The translations under genes were made by a program, and so were the position numbers. This document shows, one piece after another, positions 12,606 to 24,829 of a stretch of 64,000 nucleotides of DNA. A model generated the notes under the pieces. The model was given only the letters and a program-made list of their open reading frames with translations, searched no databases and was not told where the DNA came from. The DNA is taken from NCBI GenBank assembly GCA_000328965.1, contig KB205940.1, forward strand, positions 2,714,018 to 2,778,017, given 5' to 3'. Origin of the DNA: Ascocoryne sarcoides NRRL 50072. Lineage: Eukaryota > Ascomycota > Leotiomycetes > Helotiales > Gelatinodiscaceae. Within the stretch, counting starts at the first letter, position 1. Each line of letters begins with the position of its first letter.

Positions 12606-15374
12606 ATGATGGCTTATCTTCCGAGTCTTAGTTGCGAGGCTCTCCCGGCTGGGATACAGGTTCCGTCTAGAAGTTCAAGACGAAGCAGACCTTTCTTAAT
12701 GATATTCTTTGCGTTTATGCTTTTTGCTTCTCTTATTAGCCACACAAATGCCTCGTACACTCCACAATCAGAGCTTGAACTAGACGAAGATGCTGCAAAT
12801 TTTGTCAGGCGTGCTACCACTGGCGACAAGTATCTATTAGGAGTTGGAAAGGCCGATGTGACTGGGTGAGATTAAGCTATCAATGGCCACTTTCTGAATT
12901 CCAGGAACTGACAGATTGCATAGTCCTGTCGTTGAAATCAATCTTATGGGATATGCTTCCCTCGCGCAAATAGGGACTGGGCTTCGGCAACGGTAAGTTG
13001 ACCTCCCCTAGGGTTACTTTTCAATTTCTAATCTGTTAGGCTGTTTGCTCGTGCCTTCATTGTTGGGAGCACGACAAATGCCAATGATCGATTCGTTTAC
13101 TTGGTCGTTGACATCTGTTCGGGAGATACTGCCATCCGTTATGGCATCCTCGATGCCCTCGCTAATCTAGGATCCGGTTATTCCATGTACAACCAGAGCA
13201 ACGTTGCTGTTGTTGGAACCCATCAGCACTCGGGACCCGGAGCGTACTACAACTATCTCCTTCCCCAAGTCACCAGTCTTGGATTTGACCCCCAGAGTTA
13301 TCAAGCTATTGTAGATGGATCTACTTTGGCAATCCAGAGAGCCCACGAAAGCTTGACACCTGGTTATCTGAGTTATGCCAACACCAATGTTACTAATGCC
13401 AACATCAATCGCAGTGTCTATTCCTACTTGAACAATCCAGCCTCCGAGCGAGCCCAGTATGACTCCAATGTTGACACCACCCTCACTATGTTGCGATTCC
13501 AGCGTGCCTCGGATGGCTTGAACACCGGTGTTCTATGTTGGCACAGGTACGTGTTCCTGAAATTGCTGTGCCTCCTGGAAATTTGTCCTTCGCTTGTATT
13601 TGCGTGACTTGTCATCCGAGAGATGGGAACAATCCGGTGTACCGGCTGATCCGTTTATAGTGTTCACGGCACATCCATGCTTGAAAATAATACGCACACC
13701 ACCGGAGGTAAAGACTACCGAATTGCTTGTGACTAAGCTGAACTAACTTCTATTAGACAACAAGGGAGTGACGGAGTACCTATTCGAGAAAGCCATGGAG
13801 AATGATGCTACCGCTGCTCCAGGCTTCGTTGCTGCGGTCAGTCAAAGCAGTGTAGGAGATACGACCCCAAATGTTCTCGGCGCCTGGTGTGATGATGGAT
13901 CTGGAGAGATGTGCACCTTTGAAAATAGTACTTGTTCTGGACAGAGCGAGACTTGCCATGGCCGAGGTAAAAAGAGATTCTGGGTTTCAAAAAGCATTAA
14001 AGTACTAATTCGTTAAAGGCCCTGAATTCCAGAAGGTTGACCTCGGTGTTTCCAGCTGTTACGAAATTGGAACGAGAGTGTATACTCCTGCCAAGGCACT
14101 CTATGTTAGTGGAAATCATGCTTTCAGAGGTATAGAACCTTGAACACTAACATGTATAGGACTCTTTTGACAGTGTTGCAACTCCCGTCACGGGTGCTGG
14201 TGTGAGATACTATCATGTAAGTACCCTATCCTTCGGCCTTGGACTTTCAACAATACTATACTTTTACCTCACATCCCTCCCCCGCCACCAATTTTTGTCC
14301 CGCTAACATGTCAAGACCTTCAACGACATGCAATATTACTCCTTCCCTCTTCCTAATGGCACCATAGTTCAAACCTGCCCCGCAGCCCTGGGTTACGGCT
14401 TCGGAGCAGGTACTACTGACGGCCCCGGCATATCTGACTTCTATCAAAACGATCCCGACTCAAACTCCCAAAACGTCTTTTGGGCCGCCGTCTCCGGGCT
14501 CCTGAAAACGCCGGATGCTGCACAAGCCGCTTGCCAAGCCCCTAAACCTATTCTCATCGACGCTGGTCAGCTGTCATATCCCTACGACTGGGCTCCCAAT
14601 ATCGTGGATGTGCAATCTTTCCGCGTAGGACAGTTCATCATGATTCTCTCTCCTGCTGAAGCTACAACTATGACTGGGAGGAGATGGAAAGCTGCCGTTG
14701 CAGCCGCAGCTACCTCTCAAGGGATTTTAGATAATAACGAAACCCCGATGGTCGTATTAGGGGGCCCGAGTAATACGTATGCCCATTATTGTGCTACGCC
14801 GGAGGAGTATGCTATCCAACGATATGAAGGTGCAAGTACATTGTTTGGGCAGTGGGAGAGTTATGCGTATATGCATCTTTCGACATCCCTCATCGGCTAC
14901 TTGGCCACCGATAACGGATCACAACCAGCACCTGGCCCTGCGGCGCCAGATAATGCAGGTAGCTCGCTCGATTTCATCGCAGGCGTAGTCTACGACTCCC
15001 CATGGATTGGACATTCATTCGGTGCGGTACTAGATCAACCTGACAGCGCCTACTCTATTGGGACAGTCGTTAATGCTACATTTGTGGCCGCAGATCCGAG
15101 GAATAACTTGAGGTTGGAGGAAACGTATGCCGAGGTTCAACAGCTGGTGAGCGGTACATGGACAACTGTTCGAAATGATTGGGATTGGTTCCTGGTGTTC
15201 ACGTGGTACCGAGATGATAGCTTGATTGGGAGCAGTCATGTCGTGATAAGTTGGGAGACGGAAACGTATGCTGAGGCCGGGACTTATAGGATTGTCTATC
15301 ATGGGGATAGCAAGAGTTTGTTCGGGAAGATTACTGCGTTCAATGGAACGAGTAATTCGTTTACGTTATCGTGA
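12606..15374 (+). CDS. Neutral/alkaline ceramidase
   Basis: Eight exons (12606-12865, 12924-12992, 13040-13546, 13661-13707, 13757-13966, 14019-14104, 14160-14216, 14316-15374) encode 764 residues, the usual family length. A hydrophobic segment at about 35-50 (FLMIFFAFMLFASLI) acts as signal peptide or anchor, so the protein is secretory, membrane-tethered or extracellular. Family landmarks: LGVGKADVTGPVVEINLMGY at the mature start, the zinc-ligand motif THQHSGPG (170-177), HGTSM, and the active-site block SVGDTTPN (326-333). The C-terminal Ig-like domain ends in SNSFTLS. Family knowledge: zinc-dependent hydrolysis of ceramide to sphingosine and a fatty acid. At the usual nucleophile position (Ser in the human GDVSPN block) this protein has Thr331. 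The introns are short and all phases fit. The ATG at 12606 is preferred over a ctttca-preceded TTG frame extension. The gene is convergent with the sterol reductase. Confidence 0.92.
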
Positions 15375-16592
15375 GGGTCAGGTGCGTGATGAGATGTTTA
15401 GGAGAGAGTCATGGCGGGGGACGGAATTGGTATACATCGAAGGAAAGAGGGGAGAGGGGCGTATAGAAGGGAAAGCGGTAGGGTTTTAATGTTTAGAACT
15501 GAGTCGAGGAACGGATGGAATAGAAGCCCTGGGTTTGATGAGTATATATATAAAACGGCTGTTGGGATGGGGTTTGAAACAACCCAGGTTGTGACAGCAA
15601 CTAGCCGGCATCACCTAAATATTTACTTCGATAATGATAGTATATATTAATTTAGTCAAAACTCATTTGACTTACGCCAAAATACCTATCCTGGTCAAGT
15701 ACAGTTGCACCGCAGAAGAGGAAATTAATACCCAGCCCAAATCTCTAAAACAATCCCATCAATATATTTCCACAACCTCACGCATTTCCAACTTGGCAAA
15801 ACGGATGCAGCTCAGCTTAGTTAATTCATACAACCATGTACCGTAACCACGCAAACTACGACCGGGGCTTAGAATTTCGGTCGCGAGGGACACTGACTAG
15901 TTCTTCCATGTGGCAGCGGGGGTGGTAGAGCAATGACGGGGACGGGTATCTAAAGTTCGACAGCCGGGCCGAGAATCCACAACACTGATCTCTAATGCCA
16001 GCACATTCTGGATATCTCTATTTCTTTGGAGCCTACTGGTGGTATTGTAGAGCTTTTTCGATAGGTATAGGATCGCCTCATCAGCTCTTTGTGATAACGG
16101 GATTGAAGCAGACAGTTTTCTTCATCCATTTCCTTTTCGTCTTAACGAAAAATATCAGACATGGAGAAAGAACGAGAACTCCTACTGCACCTACGTAGGA
16201 GTCCTACGTCTGTGAGAGAAACTAAGCCAAGCTGTATATTATCCAACCGTAGTATTATAGAAAGCCAGGTCCAATCGGACCCCCCCAAAAGAATTTTATT
16301 TAGAAAAGAACAGCGAAACGGATACTTTTGTCTAATTCTAGGATCTAGGGTCTACTGGTCTAAGCCTACGGTACCGATGCATCCTGCTGCCCGCCAATGG
16401 TATCATCTCTCCAATCCCGAAACACTCCCAAAAATAAAAATTGGCTATCATAATCGACCATCCTCAATACCTACCCAGACAGATTTTGAGCGAGAGATAC
16501 AGGCGAATGACAGACATTCTAAATCGCCTTTTTGGCAAGCCTTTCGACTGACCGCTGATTCGTCAAAATCAATCGATGGTCGGCCTAGTTTC
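15375..16592. other. Convergent 3' region between ceramidase and sterol reductase
   Basis: This holds the 3' flanks of two converging genes. A plus open frame at 16161-16703 extends antisense into the last exon of the reductase and is not supported. No other feature was found beyond a short inverted repeat (ctcctac..gtaggag) near 16180-16202. Confidence 0.5.
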
Positions 16593-18286
16593 TCAATAAA
16601 TGCCTGGCACAATGATCCACCTCACTCTCCTACGGTATTCCTCCCAACCCCTCCCATATTTCTTGCTACACCTCTCCTCGTCCCTCCAACACCGATGCAC
16701 TAACAACGTCGTCATAAAAATAGCATACGTCCACGGCAAGAGGTTACTCGTCCCACATGTCGCACACATGCTATAACTCAACACCAGATCTCCAAGGTAG
16801 TTCACATGTCTCGCCAATCCCCAGTACCCGGAACACAACAGCAAGCTATCATGCTCTACACCGTCTTTCGTCTTGTACTTCACTCTCAGAATCCTGGCTG
16901 GAGAACCCCAGAGTTTGCAATCGCCCTTGGTGCGGCGGACGAGATCTTTTTGGTGGTTGACGCAGCGGAAGAGAATGTAGCCGCTGAGACCGGCTGTGAG
17001 GATGGCTAAGGCTTGGAGGTCGGAGAGGATGACGGGATAGCGGGCTAGGTATTGAGTTTGTAGGGTGTAGACTCCGGGAAGCCAGACGAGGGAACCCCAA
17101 GCGAGATAGAAGCCGAAATGATCATGACAGATGTCGATGGTTCGGAGATACCAGTCCTCGTTGATGAAAAAGTCAACAACGTAAATGGTATGGAACAGAG
17201 TGCTGATAAGGATGGATTTGGTGATGAAGCCATGGAGTTGATACTGGTAGGCAATGAATGAAAAGTCGCTGGAATTTGATGTTAGTATAAAACGGGCTAA
17301 AATAAGACAGACAGGAAGTCCACGACACCAAAAAATACAGTCGTGTTTTATCTCAGCTCTCAGGCCCGACGGTGATAGAGTCTGGGAGCTGAGATAAGTC
17401 GTGTCGGGGAAGTAATTGTCTTGGATCACGTGAAATGCACCGAAGAAAAAAGGGCAACATACATTAAAGTCCACGCAATTATACCGGGACGGCCGTTGGT
17501 GAAGAGTTTGAAGTCAAAATACTTTCCGAATCTTGGGTTTAGTTCGATGCCCATGTACATATCATATATCATGGAGCCTATATTTAGAAATAAGCATGTG
17601 ACAGAGAATCCATATCAAAGTAGCTTACCACTGAATTTTCTATCACCCTCATGAGTCGGATTCAAATGAGCCTTTGCAAAAGCCAAGCCGGAGAGAAGAA
17701 ACCCCGAAATATTCGCTGCAACGAGCAGGCCTTCCCAATGCTTTGCCAGGATCGCAGGATCAATGTATCTCATCAATACAAGGCCAGCGAATAACACATG
17801 CGTGACAGCCCATGCCAAAAGACCATTGGTTCGGTAATGGAGCAGATTCCCATCAGGAGTAAGCTGACCAGTGCTGATTTTGCTGGGAAGAAACCGGTAC
17901 AAGGCAATCTGGAACAGTATCCAAAGGCCATATCCAACACTGGCTTTTATGCTCGGCGATGGGACATGTCGTGTGAAAAACCCCACGGGGCCGACTAGCC
18001 ATAATTGATCCATGGCTTCCATAAGGGATCCATCAAACGAGTCTAACGAAATCCAAATGAAGATGACGAGGCATGGACAAAGAAGCATGATGCTCAAACA
18101 TCCCATTGCGTGTAGCCATGAGCCATGGTGAGCTCTTCGACCCCAGGAGATACTGGAGTCGCGGGTGGCGGAGAAGGAAGCAAGAGTTTGGGATCTGGTT
18201 AAAGAATTGTTTCTGTCGTGGGATGGCTGTGATGCATCGATGGCGGTGAGGAGTGTAGGTGGTGGTGGGAGGATAATGGACTCCAT
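16593..18286 (-). CDS. DHCR7: 7-dehydrocholesterol reductase-type sterol reductase (DHCR7 / ERG4-ERG24 family)
   Basis: Three exons (18286-17629, 17577-17463, 17268-16593) encode 482 residues. The hallmarks of sterol C7 reductases are all present: DMYMGIELNPRFGKYFDFKL, LFTNGRPGIVAWTLI, GYWGLARHVNYLGDL, and the C-terminal YGRGWEEYRR ... VPGIY. Several membrane helices are visible, fitting an ER enzyme that uses NADPH to reduce the sterol delta-7 bond. Distinction within the family: the NGRPGIVAWTLI block and HRCWRDEERCSKKYGRGW match DHCR7 better than ERG4 (C24-28) or ERG24 (C14). In frame upstream of the start there is a stop just before 18415, so the first usable ATG is at 18286 (MESIILPPPP), unless a 5' exon was missed. 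DHCR7 is not part of the standard ergosterol route, which keeps the delta-7 bond. Confidence 0.85.
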
Positions 18287-18921
18287 TGCGTCAATTGCCA
18301 ACGATTGACCGCCAACATTCAGATGTAATAAGGAAAGCGGAATGCGAGGGGAAAGTGAAGGTAGTAGATCTGATGTGAGAGTGTGGGGATTCTGTTGGGA
18401 CTGGAATGAAGCCAATGTTCAGGTTTTGGCGTATGGATATGCCGTAAGATATGCTGTGAGACAAAGCCTCGGATCGGGAGAGAACGAAGAACTGGAAATA
18501 GACGCATGGACGGAAGCCACGACGAAGAGAAAAAGACCTCGGATGGAAATCCAAGGCATCAAGCTTAATTTATGTATTAGTGTCCATGGAAAACGTGTTA
18601 CATTGCAAGGGTTTGGGTGCGTATTGCGGGCTAAATTGACTCTAGTAGATTCTCGCTCCCGTTCTGAGATCCTATACCGCTCCTTGGATGAACGAGCTGC
18701 TTCCTTGAATTGAATTGCCTTAATTACGTTTATCTTTGACCGGGCTCTTTGGATCCCAGTTAAGACGCACCCGTCCCCAAGGATAATTCAAGATCGTCGG
18801 AGGTTGAGTCTCGGATACGGGCCAAAGCTTGGAGGTTGTTGGGTGGAACCATGGTGGAGGCGCGTCCCTGAGAACTTCTCTTCTCTCCAGAGTGTGCGCA
18901 CTCAACACAGCTGGTGGAGGC

Positions 18922-19450
18922 TCACCTCTTCCTATGCGGGGGATGGATCATCCTTCGTTCACGACATGAGTTTTCCCATGTAATGGTGAGATAAGTCTCA
19001 TCGATGCTCTGCCGGGTGCGTGCCAACTGCAGGCGGTTCCTGCATATCGACACGACGCTTTCCGGGTCCTTGTATCCACACCTTGATGAACGATAAGACA
19101 GACCACCCTCAGCCACAATGGAAATACATATTTCATCGATAGACCTTCTGCATCCTAGCTCGGCCAACAGCACATTCGCAGAGTTTCTCTCGAGGGAGGG
19201 GGCCAAGGAGAGATCAGGTAGCAGTATTCCGTTTGTTGGGATCTCGGTCGTCGAAATAAAAACGCGGCAATGGTGGTGATCAGGGTCCATCTCTGACCAC
19301 TCGGCTTTTCCCCATTGTTCCAGTGTAACGGTTCGCTCTGATGTGTGGCCTGGAAAATGCCTGGAAGGAGGGGTCGTTCAATTGTGACTGTCGAAAGATC
19401 AATCACGATTTGAAGCAAGACATATTGACTGGTATCGTATGCCCTCGACT
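18922..19450 (-). other. Possible small or decayed protein-coding segment
   Basis: On the minus strand a frame from about 19345 to 18922 is open and ends with TGA. It contains two related phrases about 45-50 residues apart, CRRSIDEICISI and TRQSIDETYLTI, suggesting an internal repeat. Further upstream (about 19450-19300), coding-like text sits in another frame (VIDLSTVTIERPLLPGIFQ). No start with good context or clean intron joins the two. It could be a lineage-specific small protein or a frame-shifted relic. The family is not recognised. Confidence 0.25.
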
Positions 19451-21668
19451 ATTCGGCGTGCCATGTGAATGTGAAAACAGGTCACTGGATAATTGCTCTC
19501 GCAGAACGTTACGTCTTGGAATCTATTTGCTAGAAGTTCAGAAGCAGCAATTTTGATTTGCGAATTAAGTAACACCACGCATTTGTGAAGGCAGCGAGGA
19601 GAAAGACTCGGCGTAAAATAGTCGCGCAATACAACAGACAAGCAAGCACACTATGAGCATCGTGCAGTAGACCGACTCAGCTGCTCGGGAAGTGCGAAAA
19701 TGGGTTGAATTGCGTCCGCCTAGGACCACTTGGGACCGCGAGCACTCGGGGAGAAAGAATATACCGCAACGTTATTTCTGAGATGCTAGACTGCTGAGCA
19801 TTTGACGCGAATACCGCCATCATACTTCCTAGAGAGGGATTGTGCCATATACAAGACCAGAGTATTGTCGACGAGTGTCGTGGTTGTGTATACGCGGCGG
19901 TGTAGATTTGGGTTTTATCCTCATGAATCACGCGGTTATCAGTCATCACGAGGTGATTTGAGCTACCAAGCGACTTGTTGTAGATAGTTCTATTTCTTTA
20001 CTCAAGATATTGCTCCGTTTCCTCGCATCACTTACTCTATTCGATTTCCTCTTACGAGGTGGAATCTCACTCAACACCATTACACAAGAGCGGCATTACT
20101 CACCGCCCATACAGCAGTAAAACAATATACCGGTATGTGCAAGTCCGGCATGAGATAAGTTGGTGGTGCCTTACTTGTCTTGGCCCCAGTCTAAGCCTAC
20201 GTATACTTACTATTTTGTTTCGCTGTTCTTGGCGCATAATGTCAACGGGTTTATTCAACTGCCTACCAATAATGCAAGACCCTCTTGAGAAGCTTCTTGT
20301 TCTCATTCGATATCGTTGTTTGCTTCCCTGAGACAATAACGACGACGTGGCACTTTTCACAGACCCTCTCATTCTTTCTATCTGAACCTCGAATACCTGC
20401 CCATTCATTCTGCATAAGCATCCATCTCCACTCAAGAACCATCATCTATCAAATCCACCATCTACTCCACCCTCGGGCCTCTTCCCCCACTAGCTCGATT
20501 CTCCCCAAATAAAAATATCTCGAACTATTAAGCTCTAACGGAGCTATACTTGCCAATTTATAAGATTAGGCACCTACAGGAAGAAAAGATGGGCATCTCG
20601 ACAGTGACTCCATTCGTTCTACGGCTAAAGAATAAGGAAGTTGGAGGCGCTGTGCGAAGTACCTAGGGAATCTGGAGGATGGCAGATTTAATAAAGAAAT
20701 ATGAGATTAGAGGTGGGAAGGGGGTGAAGGAGAAGGTATAGAGAAGCGGAGAGAGTGAGGAAAAGATCATTTGTGAAAGGAAAAGTGCTTGAGGAGAGTG
20801 GAGTGTTAGGGTGGTGACTAGGTGATATTTATAGGTAGATTGATAAGTAGGCCAACTTGTATCCATAAACATCCATGGTGTTCACAATAGGCGGTTTGTT
20901 CATTTCCAATCCTCTAGATAAGCTCTGTGAACTACATACATCTTTACTTCTCTCCATTCGTCCCTGCGCGTGTATCAAGTGTCTTGCCTTCGCTTGGCTT
21001 GGTTCATGCGGAGATTCTCTTCTCCTTCGATCTTCGGTGGTTGATATCTAGGGCTCAAGAGAAAGTTAAGATAGACCGGTAGATATATGTTTATTGCTAT
21101 GTTCTTCTAGCCTATAGTTCACATTCATAACGGTTTGGTCTTAAGCTAGTTTCTTTTCCTGGAGTTGAAGAGGAGAGATTAGGAGTGGAAAGATGACGTG
21201 GACTTAAGCATAAATCAGCTAAATTATATAAGCCGAATAACGCAGCTCTGTCACAAAAAACCAGAGATCTAATATAAAACCTAACAAATCTACACGCAAC
21301 CCGCCCAGTCAGTAATAAAACGAGACCCAAACCACAATCACCTCTTACTAATATCTCATATACTATACATGGGGATACCCTGACGCACCCCGAACTTCGT
21401 CACCTACCTAGCTAGTACAGTAGTATTGCTTACAGTAGCATCGTGGAAATATGCAGGTACAATACTGTACATCCGCGTCTCCCGGCGCGGGTACGAGCAC
21501 TTGCCATGTTTGATAAGATTAGATTGCCAGCACCACCCACCTTACCCTAAGCTACCCTACTTTACCCTACCCAGATCTCTAAAGCAAAGTCCATATGCTA
21601 TGCACTCCCTTACCTATTTACTTCCCGCTTCCCCACGCTCTTAGCTCTCTTCTCTTGGCTCTTATTAC

Positions 21669-21700
21669 GTACGTATATATACCGGCATGTATATACGTAC
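21669..21700. repeat. Hairpin-forming inverted repeat
   Basis: Arms of 13 nt (gtacgtatatata and tgtatatacgtac, one mismatch) flank a 6-nt spacer ccggca. It lies about 550 nt beyond the 3' end of MET2. It could form a cruciform or RNA hairpin. No role can be assigned. Confidence 0.55.
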
Positions 21701-22257
21701 TCTCGCACTCCTCACACTTACATCATGCAAGTAAATAATTCCTCTTTCCTCAATGTCGAAATGTAGTATAGTATTATGTCACTCCAAACCTGTTTCCTTC
21801 CTTTCTTCCTTTCCTGAGAACCCCCAAATCTTACAGTGTAAAACTCCCAACAACCGTTTTCCGGATAAGCCGGCTTGACGACGTGCGTTGGTCGTCTGGG
21901 CCTGAGGCTTGTGTCTACTCCGCTCTTTTTTTGAGAGTGAATGGCTGAGATGGATACATCTGGGACGGGATTAGTAAGAATAACATGGTTCCAAAGGGTG
22001 TTCCTTTTTTCGCCGTTTGGTGTTGTGGTATGGTTGTAGGATGAAGGAGAGCAAATTGGCCAAGCGAATATGCCGGTGAAAAAGGGAAGCGAAGCTTATC
22101 TGAATCCAACTAATCTACTGGAAAGAGATTGGACCGAATAGCGTTATCCTTTTCTTTTTAGAATTTGGGTAAAATCTTCATTTTTTATATATCATTAAAA
22201 TATATATATTTAGTGCACCAACCAACTTCCTTCTCCCACCCACCATCTATCTACAGC

Positions 22258-23867
22258 CTACCAAGCCGTAATGTCCCCAACCTCCGCCTCCCCAAACGTG
22301 CTATTCTTCGTCACCACACCTACTGTCTCAGCCAGGACATTCACCCTCCCGGGGACCCCCATAATATCCGGTAATACTTCCTTCAGGAATTTAAGAATAT
22401 GATTATTCACCTGCTCAAACTGTAAGAGAAAGGCATCATGTCCTTCTGGACTATCTATTTTCCTCAGCCTCGCATTTGGGATGTAAGTCGCTAATTCTTT
22501 CTGCTCGTCGAATGTGAAGAGGCCGTCGGACTCGATTCCGAGAACAAGGGTGGGTTGAGAGATTTGGGATAGAGCGTCGGCGATGGGTTTAGGGGAGTCG
22601 GGTACGACTCTGTACCGGGAGATATCGTGTGTGTCGAGTTTGCGGGTTATGGCTATGTAGCAGTTGCTGTCAAAGCGTTTGACAAACTTTTGACCTTGGT
22701 ACCGGAGGTAGGATTGTGCGGAGAAGTAGGTTGAGGCATGTGGGCGTTTACTCCCGGTGCCGTGACTGGAGATGGGCGACGTGGATCGTGTTGCGCCGTG
22801 GAATTGGGGGTCGGTGAAGTCGGTATGGTCAGAGTTATGGGTTATAGGGGAACTTGCCGGTCGATCTCGGGGAGGGGATTGAGGGGGCGATTTTCGGGTT
22901 GGGCGGTGGCCGTCGTTGTGAATTGCTAGATGTATATTGGAGGGGTGTTCGGGGTCGCTGATGGTCTGTCGCTTGGATGCATCGGGGGTATTTCTGCCAA
23001 ATCTTGCTTCGAAGGAATTTCGACTTCGATAGGTAAGTAATGCGGACATGCGTGCCGCTCCAAGTCCTGTGATGGGAGGATCTGAGAAGTTGTAGTAGCC
23101 ATCGTCGTACTTGGGATCCGCGTATATGCTCTGCCTTTGCGCTTCACCCCAACTTATACCCCACGCACTATGCCGACTCGATGTTGCAATAGGAACAATA
23201 GAGCGAACATAATCTTTCCCGAAATATGCCCATTCTAGTACTAACATGCCTCCCATAGACCCTCCAATGACTGCAGCGATCTGCCGGACCCCGAGGTCAT
23301 CAAGTAGAAGTTTGTGTAAACTGGCACAGTCAGCTTTCTGCCACGTCAACAAAACCAATGACCATACTTGACATCGTCTCGTATCGTCGTGAGGGGAAAC
23401 TCAGGGCCATATCTTCCGTTTTCGGGATTTCCGTCTTTGAAGGTGACTGGACTGGCACTTCCGTACGGACTTCCCAAAGAATTCATGCAAATAACGAAGA
23501 ATCTCGAGACATCGAATGCACGGCCTGGCCCGCCCAATAGAGGCCCCCACCAGTCACTGACATCTGCGCTGCCGGTCAAGGCATGACATATAACCATCGC
23601 ATTATCGCCGTTGGGAGAAAGTTCTCCTCGGGTACTGTATGCGAGAGGGACATTGTAGAGCGTTACTCCCGACTCCAGAGTAAATTCGGGGATGATTGCA
23701 ATGGTCTGATGGGGTATCAAGGAAGCAAAGGGATTCTCAAGCTGCTGATGCGATCTTTCTTGGACGTATTCAGAAACTGTTCTCGGTGGGGTTTGGTAGG
23801 TTAAGTACTGACCGTATCGAGGAAGCGGAGCATGTGCGAAGCCATTGAGCTCCGAGGTTTCTGTCAT
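22258..23867 (-). CDS. MET2: Homoserine O-acetyltransferase
   Basis: Two exons (23867-23368, 23320-22258) are joined over a 47-nt intron with a gctgac branch point, giving 520 residues. The spliced junction reads TTIRDDVNLHKLLLDDLGV. This is an alpha/beta hydrolase of the acyltransferase type. The nucleophile Ser188 sits in AVIGGSMGGMLVLEW, the Asp is in LGIESDGLF (about 432), and the His is in PEGHDAFLL (about 461). The early motif VICHALTGSADVSDWWGPLL marks homoserine acetyltransferases. Family knowledge: it transfers acetyl from acetyl-CoA to L-homoserine, giving O-acetylhomoserine for methionine synthesis. Between the core and the C-terminal part (about 270-355) lies a Ser/Pro/His-rich insert, likely disordered. 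It is divergent from THO2 with about 960 bp between starts. Confidence 0.95.
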
Positions 23868-24829
23868 TGTGACGGTATATGGGGAGAAGACGAGGGAGGG
23901 GACGAGAGGGGCATTGGGATATATATCTATTTATCGGTTGTGGTTGTTCGAGCTGACTGCTTCTTGTGTGTCCATTGAGAAAAACGGGCACAAAAAACGT
24001 CATCAGCGTCCAGTCATATCTCTTGGTGGGAGTTTGTGTCTGGCCGTGACCGGGGCATCGAAGGCCGCCCGCCCCCACGTATTGGGATTAGGTGTTGGAG
24101 TCCAAGCGTCCGGCCTCGGTGTGTGCTCGATATACTAGAGTATATACAGTGTTGGGTATCTAATATTGTCAGAATACGTATTCGCAGGTTATCTGACTGC
24201 TTAACTTTAGGTAAGAGGACTATCCACGTATAGAAAAGTCGACCGAAGATGGGCTGGGAGGCATTATATAAAGTATGTACTTGCGGTGTTGCAAAGAAAC
24301 AAACAATTATTACTTTCTGCCGGAAATGTCAGGCTTGGGTCGGCTTCTGCAAAGGTGGGGTATAACTTATCCGTATTTGTGTGGCTGCTGTGGCTGGTGG
24401 CTACCGTGGCCGTAAATGTGAGCTCTAGTGGCTTGTAAAATGTGGCTGGTAAATATGGCTGGTAAATACAGCTCGTGATGTAGCTAGAAAGCAGTAGAGC
24501 CGAACTAGACCCTTTCCGATTAGCGCCGTCATCTAGCAACGCGATTTCTCGCTGCGATACAATGAAAGTGAATGAGGCTACCTTAGCTACCTCTTGTCAA
24601 GGAAAAGCGTCTTTCTTTTCCAGCCAGCTCTCATGCCAACTTTCCACCTCGCCCCCATCTGCGACAATTCATGAGTCCGAACCGTACACCATCGCACCGC
24701 GCGTCATCTTTTCCATTGTTTTCTCGACACTCCTTCGTGAGCTTCTATCGCAAGCTCTCTACTTATCCACCATATATTTCATTTCGTCGTACAGCCATTG
24801 ACACCGGCGTCTGAAGCGCCAACGTCGAG
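23868..24829. other. Divergent promoter region MET2 / THO2
   Basis: This 962-bp region separates the two outward-facing starts. Short open frames cross it, but none is supported. No specific regulator site was identified with confidence. Confidence 0.5.

Larger units (their letters stand above)
18287..22257. other. 4-kb gene-poor interval
   Basis: Contents seen: the reductase 5' flank (18287-18720), a coding-like minus segment at 18922-19450, CT-rich stretches near 20330-20520, a hairpin at 21669-21700, and the MET2 3' flank. No intact recognisable gene was found. Confidence 0.5.

Noticed and set aside
16161..16703. 180-codon plus-strand ORF
   Set aside because: It overlaps the final exon of the sterol reductase in antisense, has no recognisable domain, and its text is low-complexity Pro/Ser at the end.
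23320..23360. Longer MET2 exon 2 starting at an internal ATG
   Set aside because: The 47-nt intron with a branch point restores the conserved DDVNLHKLLLDD junction; the ATG is inside the intron.
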